64,000 nt of DNA from Pyropia yezoensis (taxonomy: Eukaryota; Rhodophyta; Bangiophyceae; Bangiales; Bangiaceae): NCBI GenBank assembly GCA_009829735.1, contig CM020618.1, positions 42,174,878-42,238,877 of the forward strand, read 5' to 3'. The notes below the pieces were generated by a model. That model ran no database searches. It was given only the letters and a program-made list of their open reading frames with translations, and had not been told where the DNA came from. This document shows positions 44,801 to 53,222 of this stretch, one piece after another; position 1 is the first letter of the stretch; the number at the start of each line of letters is the position of its first letter. Position numbers and translations under genes: made by a program.

Positions 44801-45948
44801 ACCACATGAGTCTACATAGGCAGGCATCTGCCATGAAGCTATTCCCACCCGATGGGCCCAACGAGCAAGACGCTATCGACATACTCGGGCCACTTCCGGT
44901 AACGGAAGAAGGGAACAGGTACATCCTGGTCATGTCTGACCGCTTCACTAAGCTGTCACGAGCGGCAGCCATCCCGAATGATACGGCATACACGATTATG
45001 AACGCAGTGGTTGACCACTGGATCAGTTCAAACGGAGTCATGAAGCAACTACTCTCCGACAACGGAGCAAACCTTACGTCAGCATTCTGCACTAAGGTCC
45101 TGGGCATGTTCGGCATCGAACCACGTCGGGCATCCGACTACCACCCGCAAACCAACGGGCAGGTGGAGCGGTTCAACCGCACCATCGTCAAGATGCTACA
45201 ATGCTACGTGGCCGAGCACACAAACACTTGGGACAGGCTTCTGTCCGTACTCACCCTGGCATACAATGCCAGGCCACATCGGAGCACGAACATCGCTCCG
45301 CTGGAGTGGGTCATGCCACTAGGCGTCGGTAACCTGACGCTGCCACCAGGCAGGTGCACTCGGTATGATACACCGAAAGGCCGACCGGCCGAGCGTATCC
45401 ACCTAGCTTGGTTGGCCAAGCTATCGTGGATGATTCCTAAGCTCAAGGGTGCCCTTGACAGAACACAGCTTCGATACAAGAAGAACTTCGACGCCCGGCT
45501 ACGGGTGCGCAACGCAACCCTGGTAACAGGCGACTGGGTCTATATCAGACACCAGAAGTTCCGAGGGAGCAAGCTTATGCAACCGGTCAAGGGACCGTAC
45601 CAGATTTTACACAGAGATGATCACTCTGTCATGCTGCTCTCCGATACGGAGATACAACGCAACAACATCAATGATGTGACACCTGCTCCGAAGCCGGAAC
45701 AGCCTCAGCCGGTACCGGCCGGGTTGCTACATGAAGCTCTTACAACCCACCGGTCAGATGACCCGGTCGGACCGGATGGGATTCCATACCAAGTAGAGAG
45801 CGTGGTCGGACACACCGACCCGGACCTACCAGGACCCTGGTACGTCAAGGTTATGTGGGTCGGATACGACTCACCCTCCTGGGAACAGGCGGCAATTATA
45901 CCCCGCCAACTCCTCAAGCCTTACATGAGGCGACGACGCCTACTGTAA
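41782..45948 (+). CDS. pol: Pol polyprotein (PR-RT-RNase H-integrase-chromodomain)
   Basis: 1388 residues counted from ATG 41782; the frame is open back to 41677 and is -1 relative to gag. Protease: VTDTGAGPNLI, catalytic Asp 113. RT: ISEWGAPVVIVPKKD, TTIDCNAGYWQIP, FGLSNAPATFQ and YLDD at 580-583. RNase H: VIDVDACDTQVGCTLL, ATERECLGVIWAV, RSDHEPLRW. Integrase: an HHCC zinc region (GHPGGSRM...CHPCARN), then Asp 1033, Asp 1093, Glu 1129, a perfect DD35E, followed by QTNGQVERFNRT. C-terminal chromodomain-like WYVKVMWVGYDSPSWEQAA, which may direct insertion to chromatin. All catalytic residues are present, so it could be active. Chromovirus-like by domain order. Confidence 0.95.
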   Translation: MTGGRWGNPSKPPRSTAGKAPRRARLSRRRINPRVHLPAPTTRRQGIDDQPPRLGGEDGMPRHVEPAKGPVQDARVTPDIGVGHVLFTLENFKVSATLGVDPQSTRSYYPVTDTGAGPNLIRKDTLPDKWLPRVRVTPGPTIKDPNGRLIRTTAAMSLRVTIGELTTEVDFLVCETLSVPCILECTFINVYVDAIRPGRRTVELQETDGTKRRRTAIVRDLTLQGSHVNVAEVYASVEPKTLRLAKRTRFEPMSETVLPVNCDLAGICRVRSKLRTYKRHGLTMANGLIDLPAGGSSLLVIANYRRKAVTLPKGTILGIAELYEGDILTPDKEGQVEPLEVLAVAKPTERQQPDDGKPIPQAAAADMPPKDQEALKALAEADLDHLPPSVADGVRRMIRKHDVMWTGGAMGTIGATQHRIDLVPGARPARSQPHRAGPMQREIVDGEVKRMSEAKVIRPSISEWGAPVVIVPKKDQTPRSCIDYRRLNLVTKKDSYPLPRMDECIDSLGEATVLTTIDCNAGYWQIPVADEDIPKTAFVCHSGVYEFLRMPFGLSNAPATFQRDIDIILSGVKWRNCLVYLDDVIVFSRNMDDHVQHVDEVLTLLRDAGVTLRLKKCAFFQQTVEYLGHQITPGKLGVLEANTRALRDARFPNSQTQLKSFLGMCNVYRRFVKDFARIAKPLTVLTSSTLPKVLQPPSPREEEAFKSLKRALLSPPVLALPHRRGTFVIDVDACDTQVGCTLLQGETLIGSDNVIPDLRPVGYFSRTLNPAERNYSATERECLGVIWAVHLLRPYLEGPRFIVRSDHEPLRWRLNLGDKDSDSHGRLARWRLKMAEHDYRTLYKAGSTHHLGDALSRLDTPSGDTRPVDEDIPVVPVCMVGNATQGMVDHTMAHLACPLTLADFREAQANDDGCKRHRANLLAGTAGIFSENEDGLIYRRAPADGRHQVVVPVSLRQAVMEREHENPTAGHPGGSRMFAAMRRFFSWPAMAVDVVDHVRGCHPCARNHMSLHRQASAMKLFPPDGPNEQDAIDILGPLPVTEEGNRYILVMSDRFTKLSRAAAIPNDTAYTIMNAVVDHWISSNGVMKQLLSDNGANLTSAFCTKVLGMFGIEPRRASDYHPQTNGQVERFNRTIVKMLQCYVAEHTNTWDRLLSVLTLAYNARPHRSTNIAPLEWVMPLGVGNLTLPPGRCTRYDTPKGRPAERIHLAWLAKLSWMIPKLKGALDRTQLRYKKNFDARLRVRNATLVTGDWVYIRHQKFRGSKLMQPVKGPYQILHRDDHSVMLLSDTEIQRNNINDVTPAPKPEQPQPVPAGLLHEALTTHRSDDPVGPDGIPYQVESVVGHTDPDLPGPWYVKVMWVGYDSPSWEQAAIIPRQLLKPYMRRRRLL

Positions 45949-46026
45949 CAACCCAACCGACACCGACTTCGGCTGTTGGGGGGTGAGGCTTATACCTACT
46001 AAGTAGGGTGTCACATGGTTACGGCA

Positions 46027-46115
46027 GACTTAGGTTTCTAAGTCAAATCAGACTTAGGTTTCTAAGTCGAACCAAGCTTAGGTAACTAAGTGGAGCCAAG
46101 CTTAGGTAACTAAGT
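46027..46115. repeat. Four tandem 24-bp hairpin repeats between convergent genes
   Basis: GACTTAGGTTTCTAAGTC twice (46027-46044, 46051-46068), then AGCTTAGGTAACTAAGT twice (46075-46091, 46099-46115). Each is a 6-7 bp stem with a 4-nt loop, at a 24-bp period. The set lies between the stop of pol (45948) and the stop of the antisense ORF (46423), so a two-way 3'-end or termination role is plausible. Confidence 0.8.
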
Positions 46116-46422
46116 AAATCCTGAACCTTAATAAGTTAACTCAAAGGTAAAGGCTAACTCCGATGATATCGAAGTAACTAGGGAGCTTACAAGGGAGGAT
46201 AACCTCCCCAAGCCAAGACACAAAGTAAGGGAGGAGGACCTCCCCAAGCAAGAACCAACCGAAAGAAGTTGGACGGGAGGCAAGGCACCACTGAGCCAGA
46301 AGGGGTACTCCCCAGGGCAGCAGAGGCAAGCAATGCCCCCAAAGGGGATGAGTTTATACTCACTACTACCCGGCCACCATAAGGGCCACCGGGCCCCTCT
46401 CCCGTACAAACAATAACACTCC

Positions 46423-48792
46423 TCAGTGGGTAGACCCACTGCCCGAGGGAGGCCACTCACGCGTAATCGCGTAGACCTGCGTGCTCCACCGGTCGGCGAT
46501 GTCACGACGGTCAATCACCCGAGCTACCTCGGTGCATAGCTGGACGAGGGTGCTGCGGCCAGCCTCCACGTCATCCAGAGCTTTCTGGAGGCGGTCCAGC
46601 ACGCCACCGAAGCAACGCGCTGACCCAACCAGCGCAGCACCTGGGGGGATATCCCCCCAGCTAACAGAGAGACCCTCCCGCATTGCACGGGCAACAAGGG
46701 CGTCAACGCCCTCATACCAGAGACGGTGACCCCCGTCATGTAGGACAGGGGCGGGAGGTGACACTGGCGCAGCCAGAGGTGCCACAGGAGCCGACACGGC
46801 TACCACCGGAGCCGGTGGCACCTGATACGAGGCTCGGTAGGACCCTACCGAAGGGGCTCCACCGTAACCCCGGCGGGGCTCCGCCCGACGACGGGACACC
46901 TCACGCTCCCCACCCGCAGAACCCCACTCTCGGGGACGACGGCCAACCGCCGCCGGTATCGGGTTACCGAACCACGGGGCAAGAACCTGAAGAGGGTCAT
47001 GAATAACCATGGGAATACCCAGGTCAGCAACAGCCTCGGTGGATGCCCACACATGGCAACTGGGGTCACCCGGCTGAGAACGCCGGATACGCAACGAATG
47101 ACGAGGCAAGGGGGAAGCCCCAGCCTGCGGGGCCCGATACGGGGGAAGGGCCAACACCCCAGCCCAGTTCACGGCATCGTAAACAGCCAGCAGGGCTTCG
47201 AACTCCCGGGCCAACCCGGTCTTGGCAGCTATCAGGTCCACGCCCAACTGCGCGATGTGCCGACGGACACCCGTCGGAAGATGAAACAGGCGCCCCTGCC
47301 GGCGGACGGACAGCAAGAAGGAGGAAGCCTGCCCGAGGGTAACCTCAAGGGTGAAGGTACCCTGCAACGGGTGGACCGGTCGGGAGGCCAACACACTCCC
47401 GAAGTAGCGGAGACAGGAGCAGGTGTCAAACCGGAAAGCAGGGGCGGGTTCCCGCTCCTCCTGCCATAGCGGCGGGCGCACGGGAGTGTATACCGGCGCA
47501 CGACCGTTGCCGGTCTGCCACGCACACGTTATATCGGTGCGGAACGCATCCGCCATGACACCATGGTTACGTCGCCAGCTCGACGCCGACTTCAACCCCG
47601 CCATAGGCGGGTAGGGAGCCGTCAACGACAGATACGGGGATACCCCCGGGTAGTAATCAAAGTCGGGATACCGACCGGTATCGCCCACCGTCTCCCCAAA
47701 CTCAACCGGCTCCGCCGCCGCCGCAATCCCCCGAGCACTAGCCGGGTGGTCAACCTCCCGCGGCAACGCGGGAGCAATCAGGTCGCATACCCCGAAGGCG
47801 GGGTCGAGGTAGACCTCACCCCGTCCCACCCGGGTGCGCCAGAGCTGCGCATGCCGGTCGTCCGGCTGACTCAGGATCCAATGGTGTTCCACCCGCACCG
47901 CGTTCGGCTGGTTGACCAGCCGCACCAACTCCCGCTCCCAACTCGGGTCCACCTTGACGCGCCGGGAGGACTCTCCACGGGGAAGCGGCCGGTGGAAGTC
48001 CACCCGCATTCGCCCATCGGACTCCATTGACTCTTGCACAGTCAGGCCTCGAACCCGAGCCACCAAGTCGAACATCGACATGGCGGGTTGACCCGCCGCC
48101 ACGGCGACGCCGCCACCCAGCGGGGCAACCCGGGCAGGACCAGGAAGAATCGGGGCCGCCGGGGGATGCCCTACCGGCAGATGAGCAGGTGCCGAAGGTG
48201 CACGGGGCCAAGGAGGGAGAAGAAGGGCGGGCGCCCGCCCGGAGTACCTACCGGAGTCCACTGCCATCGGTGTAGACCCACCTTGACCACCAGACGCCCG
48301 CGGCACCGCGGACAGAGCAACGCCGCCACCCGAGCCCGACGTGGGCACCTCGGGGGCAGCAGGGGTAGACCCGTCACGCGCAGCCGCGGATGAACCACCC
48401 GGGCGGGCACCCGCGCCGTCTTGACCCGCCGTCCCGGTCGGGGTGCCACCATAACCACCCGACACGCCGGCGACGCCGTCTTGAGGTTGAGCCGCGCCGG
48501 CACCGGCGACTGGAGCCATCCGGGCCGCCGGAGGAGTAGGGGTAGACGCAGCAGCTACCCGCAGTTGCCCGCCACCCGACGGAGCCGTCGTGCCGCTGCA
48601 AACGGACGACAAACCGCCCGGAGCATCGTCCGGAGCCACGCGAACGGTCACCCGGTCGTCCTCGTCCTCCGACGAGCTCGCTAAGAAGCACTCGGCGGCG
48701 GTGGCAGAGACGGGAACGTCGTCCACCATCACCTCTTCCTCCTCCTCAAGCAGGAGGTCGTCCTCGCCCCCGGGTACCTGGGGGTCCGACAT
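46423..48792 (-). CDS. Antisense ORF of the Ty3 element, unknown function
   Basis: 789 residues from ATG 48792 (MSDPQVPGGEDD); the frame is open a further 43 codons upstream to 48921. It is on the strand opposite gag-pol, between pol and the 3' LTR. N-terminus is acidic (EDDLLLEEEEEV, SSSEDEDD), then a Pro/Gly/Ala-rich disordered part to about 250. A globular part follows (about 260-620), with LPTGVRRHIAQLGVDLIAAK leading into AREFEALLAVYDAVNW. After a disordered linker, a helical C-terminus runs from GVDALVARAMREG to DRWSTQVYAI. Both structured parts resemble the antisense ORF of the right-edge element (see 60898-62630). No known domain. It keeps 790 codons open in a recent insertion, with few Cys, so it looks translated. 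Its promoter would lie between 48792 and the 3' LTR or in the LTR itself. Confidence 0.8.
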   Translation of the reverse strand: MSDPQVPGGEDDLLLEEEEEVMVDDVPVSATAAECFLASSSEDEDDRVTVRVAPDDAPGGLSSVCSGTTAPSGGGQLRVAAASTPTPPAARMAPVAGAGAAQPQDGVAGVSGGYGGTPTGTAGQDGAGARPGGSSAAARDGSTPAAPEVPTSGSGGGVALSAVPRASGGQGGSTPMAVDSGRYSGRAPALLLPPWPRAPSAPAHLPVGHPPAAPILPGPARVAPLGGGVAVAAGQPAMSMFDLVARVRGLTVQESMESDGRMRVDFHRPLPRGESSRRVKVDPSWERELVRLVNQPNAVRVEHHWILSQPDDRHAQLWRTRVGRGEVYLDPAFGVCDLIAPALPREVDHPASARGIAAAAEPVEFGETVGDTGRYPDFDYYPGVSPYLSLTAPYPPMAGLKSASSWRRNHGVMADAFRTDITCAWQTGNGRAPVYTPVRPPLWQEEREPAPAFRFDTCSCLRYFGSVLASRPVHPLQGTFTLEVTLGQASSFLLSVRRQGRLFHLPTGVRRHIAQLGVDLIAAKTGLAREFEALLAVYDAVNWAGVLALPPYRAPQAGASPLPRHSLRIRRSQPGDPSCHVWASTEAVADLGIPMVIHDPLQVLAPWFGNPIPAAVGRRPREWGSAGGEREVSRRRAEPRRGYGGAPSVGSYRASYQVPPAPVVAVSAPVAPLAAPVSPPAPVLHDGGHRLWYEGVDALVARAMREGLSVSWGDIPPGAALVGSARCFGGVLDRLQKALDDVEAGRSTLVQLCTEVARVIDRRDIADRWSTQVYAITREWPPSGSGSTH

Positions 48793-48921
48793 GATGACCG
48801 GGGTAGCAGGGGCGCCCCGTGCAAAAAAAGCCGAGGCCGGCTCGACCCGGTACAGAGAACGCCAGCACGGACGAGCCAGGAAAGCGCGGGCACCCGCGCT
48901 TATAACCACACAGATCAGCAC

Positions 48922-49376
48922 GAGCGATACGGCAGCGCGGGACGACCCGCGCCAGCCGGGCTACGAGGGCGCTCCACCCAGGCACCTGGACCGGAACCAC
49001 GCCCCCTCCACACGGGGTAACCAGGGGGGTCACTCCCAACCGCCCCCACGCAACGCGGGCAACCCCGCCACCCACTCAATCGTCTCACGAGGAGGGCTCC
49101 CCTACCACCAGACACCTGGTGGCGGATCCGCTTGCACACCCCTCGGAAAGGGGGGTCGTGAACAGAAACCCGCATCGGGAAATTAACGGTCCGGAAAACG
49201 GATCGTGTGTGTACCCCACAAAGGGGGGCACCCCCCTCAGGCAACCTCGAAAAGGGGTGTCTGTCGCGACAGGGCGCAAAGCCCCACCCGACTGGTAAAC
49301 GGTCACGCGACCCACTTACATTCGGTAACCCGACTGCAACTAGACCCGAGGACGGGCCGAATCTAAGGGGCGGATA
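48922..49376. other. Spacer between antisense ORF and 3' LTR, with polypurine tract
   Basis: AAGGGGCGGA at 49365-49374 lies just before the 3' LTR and serves as the plus-strand primer (PPT). The rest should hold the antisense promoter; no TATA is obvious. Confidence 0.6.
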
Positions 49377-49740
49377 TGTAGCAATATGCTTGACCGTATT
49401 GTGACCCTAATGTTAGGGGGGCTACTTCTAATCTTTGGCTTTCAATTTGAGAGTCCGTACTGGTCACGGTATCTACAAGTTACGTATGACCAGAGGGACT
49501 TGCATCTTGGGGTGGAGGGTAGTTAGTAGTGTCTCCGAGGGTTTATAACGAGGGGGCCGGCGGCGAATCCACCGCCGGCCAAGGCAGAACAACAAACCCC
49601 TCCCATTTGGGCTCCCATCTTGGTCCCGTGGCATGCGCTCCAAGGACAGCAACCTTGGCCTCCCGGTGACGTTGGTGCCGACCCCCCTTGGTGAGTGTTC
49701 CCCTGAGAGTGGACGTGCGACGGATTCCTATTGTGCTACA
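49377..49740 (+). repeat. 3' LTR
   Basis: 364 bp, same ends as the 5' LTR, one extra C in TTCCCCTGAG. Confidence 0.96.
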
Positions 49741-49745
49741 ACGGG
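49741..49745 (+). repeat. Target site duplication ACGGG, right copy
   Basis: Matches 38997-39001 exactly. Confidence 0.95.
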
Positions 49746-51633
49746 GTAAGATGCGTTTTAACACGACATTCTCTTCCCCGGGGGAGGAATAATCCTCATC
49801 AGGCCTCCCCATTAATCGTTTTTTGAGGATGGGGTATCCTCTGATGAAGATTCCTCTGACTCTTTAGTGTTCCCCTGGGGGCCGGACAACCCTTCAGGGG
49901 TGCCAGAAGGCCCCCCCTCAGCGACAACCGCTATGGGCTGCGCTTTCCCCGCCGTGCCCCACGGGGTTCGGCCTGCAACCCGTGCGCGCTCCTTACGGGC
50001 TTTCTCAAACTTTGCCCGCGTCTCGACACTAAGGTCGGGACAGTGGCGCATAAAGTGCTCATGGCTATTACAAGCCAAGCAGGGGTAGTGATTTGAACGC
50101 TCCCTCCCCGGCTTATCAGCCGGGGATTTCACCTTAGAGCCCAATTTGGCCTTCCCCCCGTTTAACTAAGGCACGGGTGAACCGCCGGGGGTAGTAGCCA
50201 CCCCCGCTGCAATGCCTTTAGAGGCATTGCGCGGAGCCCGATGCTCCGCGGCGTCTGCGGACCATTGGGCCCGCAGCTCTTCATTGCGCCGGCGACATAT
50301 ATCGCCTTTGCGCTGAGCATATCGTACCAACGCCTCTATCTGCGTATCTGGTGTATTAAATTCACGGACATCAGTCCGTACCTCCCACTAGGACCCTTGC
50401 ACAAAGTGGCCCTTAAGCCGGCTCGCAGTATGAATATACCCGCAAAGCACATTTGGGTCGCGGACTCGCCGGTAAAGGGCGGTCTCGGTTTTATCCTCCT
50501 CTTGGGCAACGTCATGAAACGCTGCCACTTGGGATGACATTATTTCCTCATCCGCATAACTTCGGAGGAGCCAGTTAACCAGCTCCAGATACGAAGTGAC
50601 CTCTTCCGCCCGTCCCCCCGCCTTAGAGGGGATAAGGGAGAGGAGCTCCTTCTTGAGTTCCCCTTTGGTAAACTCCGGAAGGAGGTACATAGCCCGACCT
50701 TCTGAGAGGTCGTTGTCATCGCTTGCCTTACGGAAGCGATTTAGGAGTTCGAACACCCCTAGAGGGGGGGTCCCGTCCCAGAGGGCGTCACGCCCAAACG
50801 TGACATATATCTCTTTGCGCTTCCGGCCTAAGCCGTGAGCCATCTCTTCATCATAGCGTGCGCTCTTATTGGCGCGTGAATAAGACGCGCGATCCAGGAT
50901 ACCTTTGAAGGTATCATCATCCGGTATTATTTTGAGCGGAATAACCCGCTCCGGGTCCCCGTTACGTCCGGGGGATAGCACACGGGCCACCCGGCGGTGG
51001 GTCGAAGCGCTTAAGCGCATCGCCCTACGCCTCTCAGGGTCGACATCACTTTCCTTTGAAGAGGAAGATGTCTGCGAATAACCGTGGGGTCGGCGCCGAA
51101 TCCGCCGACCAGATCGAGAGATTGAACCCTCGACCTTTTCGACTCGGGCAGAGATTAGTGAGACCACCTCAGTCAACATCTGGCGGAAGGCCGCCAGAGG
51201 AACAGACCCCATAGCCGCGGAGGACAACCTCTCCACAACGTGTACGCCCCTCAAAGGGGCGACTGTAACATTATTGGTAGCCATACGGTCCTGGGTGGGC
51301 GATGCAAACGTACCCCCACCCGTCAGTGAGACACAGGCCCCCCACTTACGGGAGGAAAAGGTAGAGCGGTCGCTGAAGCCGCGGACTGCCTCCCCATCAG
51401 GGGTCGCGCCTGGAGCGGCTTGTGCCAGGCCGGGAGCCTCACCGGCGCCTGGCACTCCACCCGCAGGCAGATCCGAACGGGACAAACTCGTGCGTTCCCG
51501 CTGAGCGGCCGACTCAACACCAGGGTTAGTCCGTGAGGCGCCAGCGGAAGCTTCGCCGGTGCCCGCCGTCACGTTTGACGTTTCCACAGGTGTAGGACCT
51601 CCTCCTTGAGTAGGAGCAGAATCATCAGACTGC
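49746..51633 (-). pseudogene. Older Ty3/gypsy element: Gag and start of pol
   Basis: Minus strand. Gag starts at MQSDDSAPTQ (about 51633); capsid-like helices include TPPLGVFELLNRFRK, GRAMYLLPEFTKGELKKELL and YADEEIMSSQVAAF. A stop at 50388 and a TAA near 50165 interrupt it. Further on, a zinc knuckle C-x2-C-x4-H-x4-C (CLACNSHEHFMRHC) lies at about 50085-50040, ending at 49812. The pol frame then opens (MGRPDEDYSSPG) and runs into the insertion point, continuing at 39001 without a break in phase. The inserted element thus cut this pol just before its protease. Confidence 0.85.
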
Positions 51634-51761
51634 ATCTTGACCCACCTGTAAAGGTCTGGAAAGAAAAGGTACCAAGGGTCACAACCCCACCACAGCACGC
51701 ACAACCAAGAACCACAGAACAAAAGGAGAGGAGACTCCACCAGAAGGCGGAGCGAATCCTC

Positions 51762-52139
51762 TCCCCTGCTGCTCCACCAAATGTGGTGGTTATCTGGGCG
51801 TACGCCCACACCAACGGGGTACCTTATCCTCCTGAAAAAGATGGTGGGGAACCCGGGGTATAAACCCTGGAGTCAGAACCGCCGGAACGTGAAGCTCCAC
51901 GCGAAGGTGGAAGCGTCCGGGACGGGGAACACGAGGGTGACGCAACGTTGGTTTTGTCTGAGGGGGAAGCAACGAGCACAGCCCCACGCACAGATATCCC
52001 TCTTTGAACCGCCGGTCCAGGGCCCGCTGTGGGACCCCGGAGTCCGGGCCAACAAGCGCCCTACCAAACACCCATTCAAAGCACTCAGGACCCTCCAGCA
52101 CATCTCTCCACGCAAAGTACGCTCAGTGAAGGGATCTCA
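51762..52139 (-). repeat. PBS and probable 5' LTR of the older element
   Basis: 51762-51779 on the minus strand is the same 18-nt PBS as in the young element. Two bases further on, TGTGGTGG (51782, plus) gives an LTR ending CCACCACA on the minus strand. The other LTR end is not determined; 52139 is only a guess from the length of the young LTR. Confidence 0.5.
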
Positions 52140-52732
52140 CTAAATCTCGGCCAGATTGGGGCGGAAGTAGCCCGCCCTAGGTAACTTCCCTTCACTGGCC
52201 AGAAGGCCAATTCCAATCGGGCGGGCGTATTCGCTCTGCCCAATATCATCGTATCCGTGCCCCCCTTCATGGGGAAATTCAGCGAGGATGACGACGCGTG
52301 CCCTTCCCGAGGGAGGAACGACCCCCGCCTGCCCCCGATTGGTCAGGGGCAGGGGTCGCCACGATCGGCCTCCCCCTGAAGGGGGAGGCCTCGAGTCCGA
52401 GGGGTGCGGTAAACCCCCACAGCCACGGCCTCATCAGGGGTAGTAAGGCAATATTGTGTGAAAAAAAGGGATTGATGTGTGGGGGGGGAGGGGCGGGGGG
52501 CGGGGAGGAACGGGGCATGAAACGGGGGGGAGAATAATGAAGGGGGGGACTAGGGGGGGGAGTCTTGGTCGTGTGAGGGGTTGGGTCGGCGGGGGACGAT
52601 TGCCGGGAGGGTGCAATGACGCGTCATCACGCATGGTGAGGAAGGAATCGACATTGCTTTGCTGTACTTTAATTTCGCGTACATCGTTTTGTAAGCGGGG
52701 CACCTGTATTTCAATGGTCAAGTGCGGCTCGG
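52140..52732. other. Flank with G-rich tract
   Basis: A near-palindromic ATCGGCCTCCCCCTGAAGGGGGAGGCC lies at about 52363-52391. G runs at 52480-52560. No gene. Confidence 0.5.
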
Positions 52733-53222
52733 TTATATGACGGCGTCACATATTGCAGTACCCCAAATTTCGTCTCATGGCGACAACAACGACAAGAAGA
52801 CCACAACAGGCCAATGGCATGCCTGAGATGGCGCACCTCTGACCAATGACTGCTCCGCGTGGGGGTGGGCACAGTGCGGTCTGAGATTTGCTGGAGATTT
52901 CTGCCCGCATCAAAGAGGGACCGGGCATCAACAGGAACCAGTTGCGTCCGCTCCCTCATTCTTGAATGAATCGGGCCGAGATGCAAGGAAAGCCGCCGAT
53001 ATCATACGAGAAAACAACAGCGTTCTGACCAACCAGTGTGCGGTGCGAGATCCGCTGCGACTGCAGCCAATCATCGCTTGATGAGCTGAAAAGCGCCACA
53101 GCACGCCAATGGTCCGCTGCGGGCTGCCTGCACTCGATTGGCTTATCGCCCTGTTGTCGCGCTGGTGCTCTTGTCTCCATGAGACAAAATTCGGGGAACT
53201 GCAATAACCAAGCCGCATATAA
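52733..53222. mobile_element. Fold-back / MITE-like element, about 490 bp
   Basis: The left end TTATATGACGGCG...TATTGCAGTACCCCAAATTT CGTCTCATGG is repeated inverted at the right end (53222 leftwards: TTATATGCGGC...TATTGCAGTTCCCCGAATTT TGTCTCATGG), about 75-80% over at least 50 bp. It has no coding capacity. Fragments occur at 33.2 and 34.5 kb. Confidence 0.7.

Larger units (their letters stand above)
39002..49740 (+). mobile_element. Complete Ty3/gypsy LTR retrotransposon (10.74 kb)
   Basis: Bounded by two LTRs starting TGTAGCA and ending TGCTACA, flanked by ACGGG duplications. Order: 5' LTR, PBS, gag, pol (PR-RT-RH-IN-chromodomain), hairpin array, antisense ORF, polypurine tract, 3' LTR. 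LTRs differ by about six substitutions and one indel in 363 bp, so it is recent. All sense frames are intact. It sits inside an older element of the opposite strand. Confidence 0.97.
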
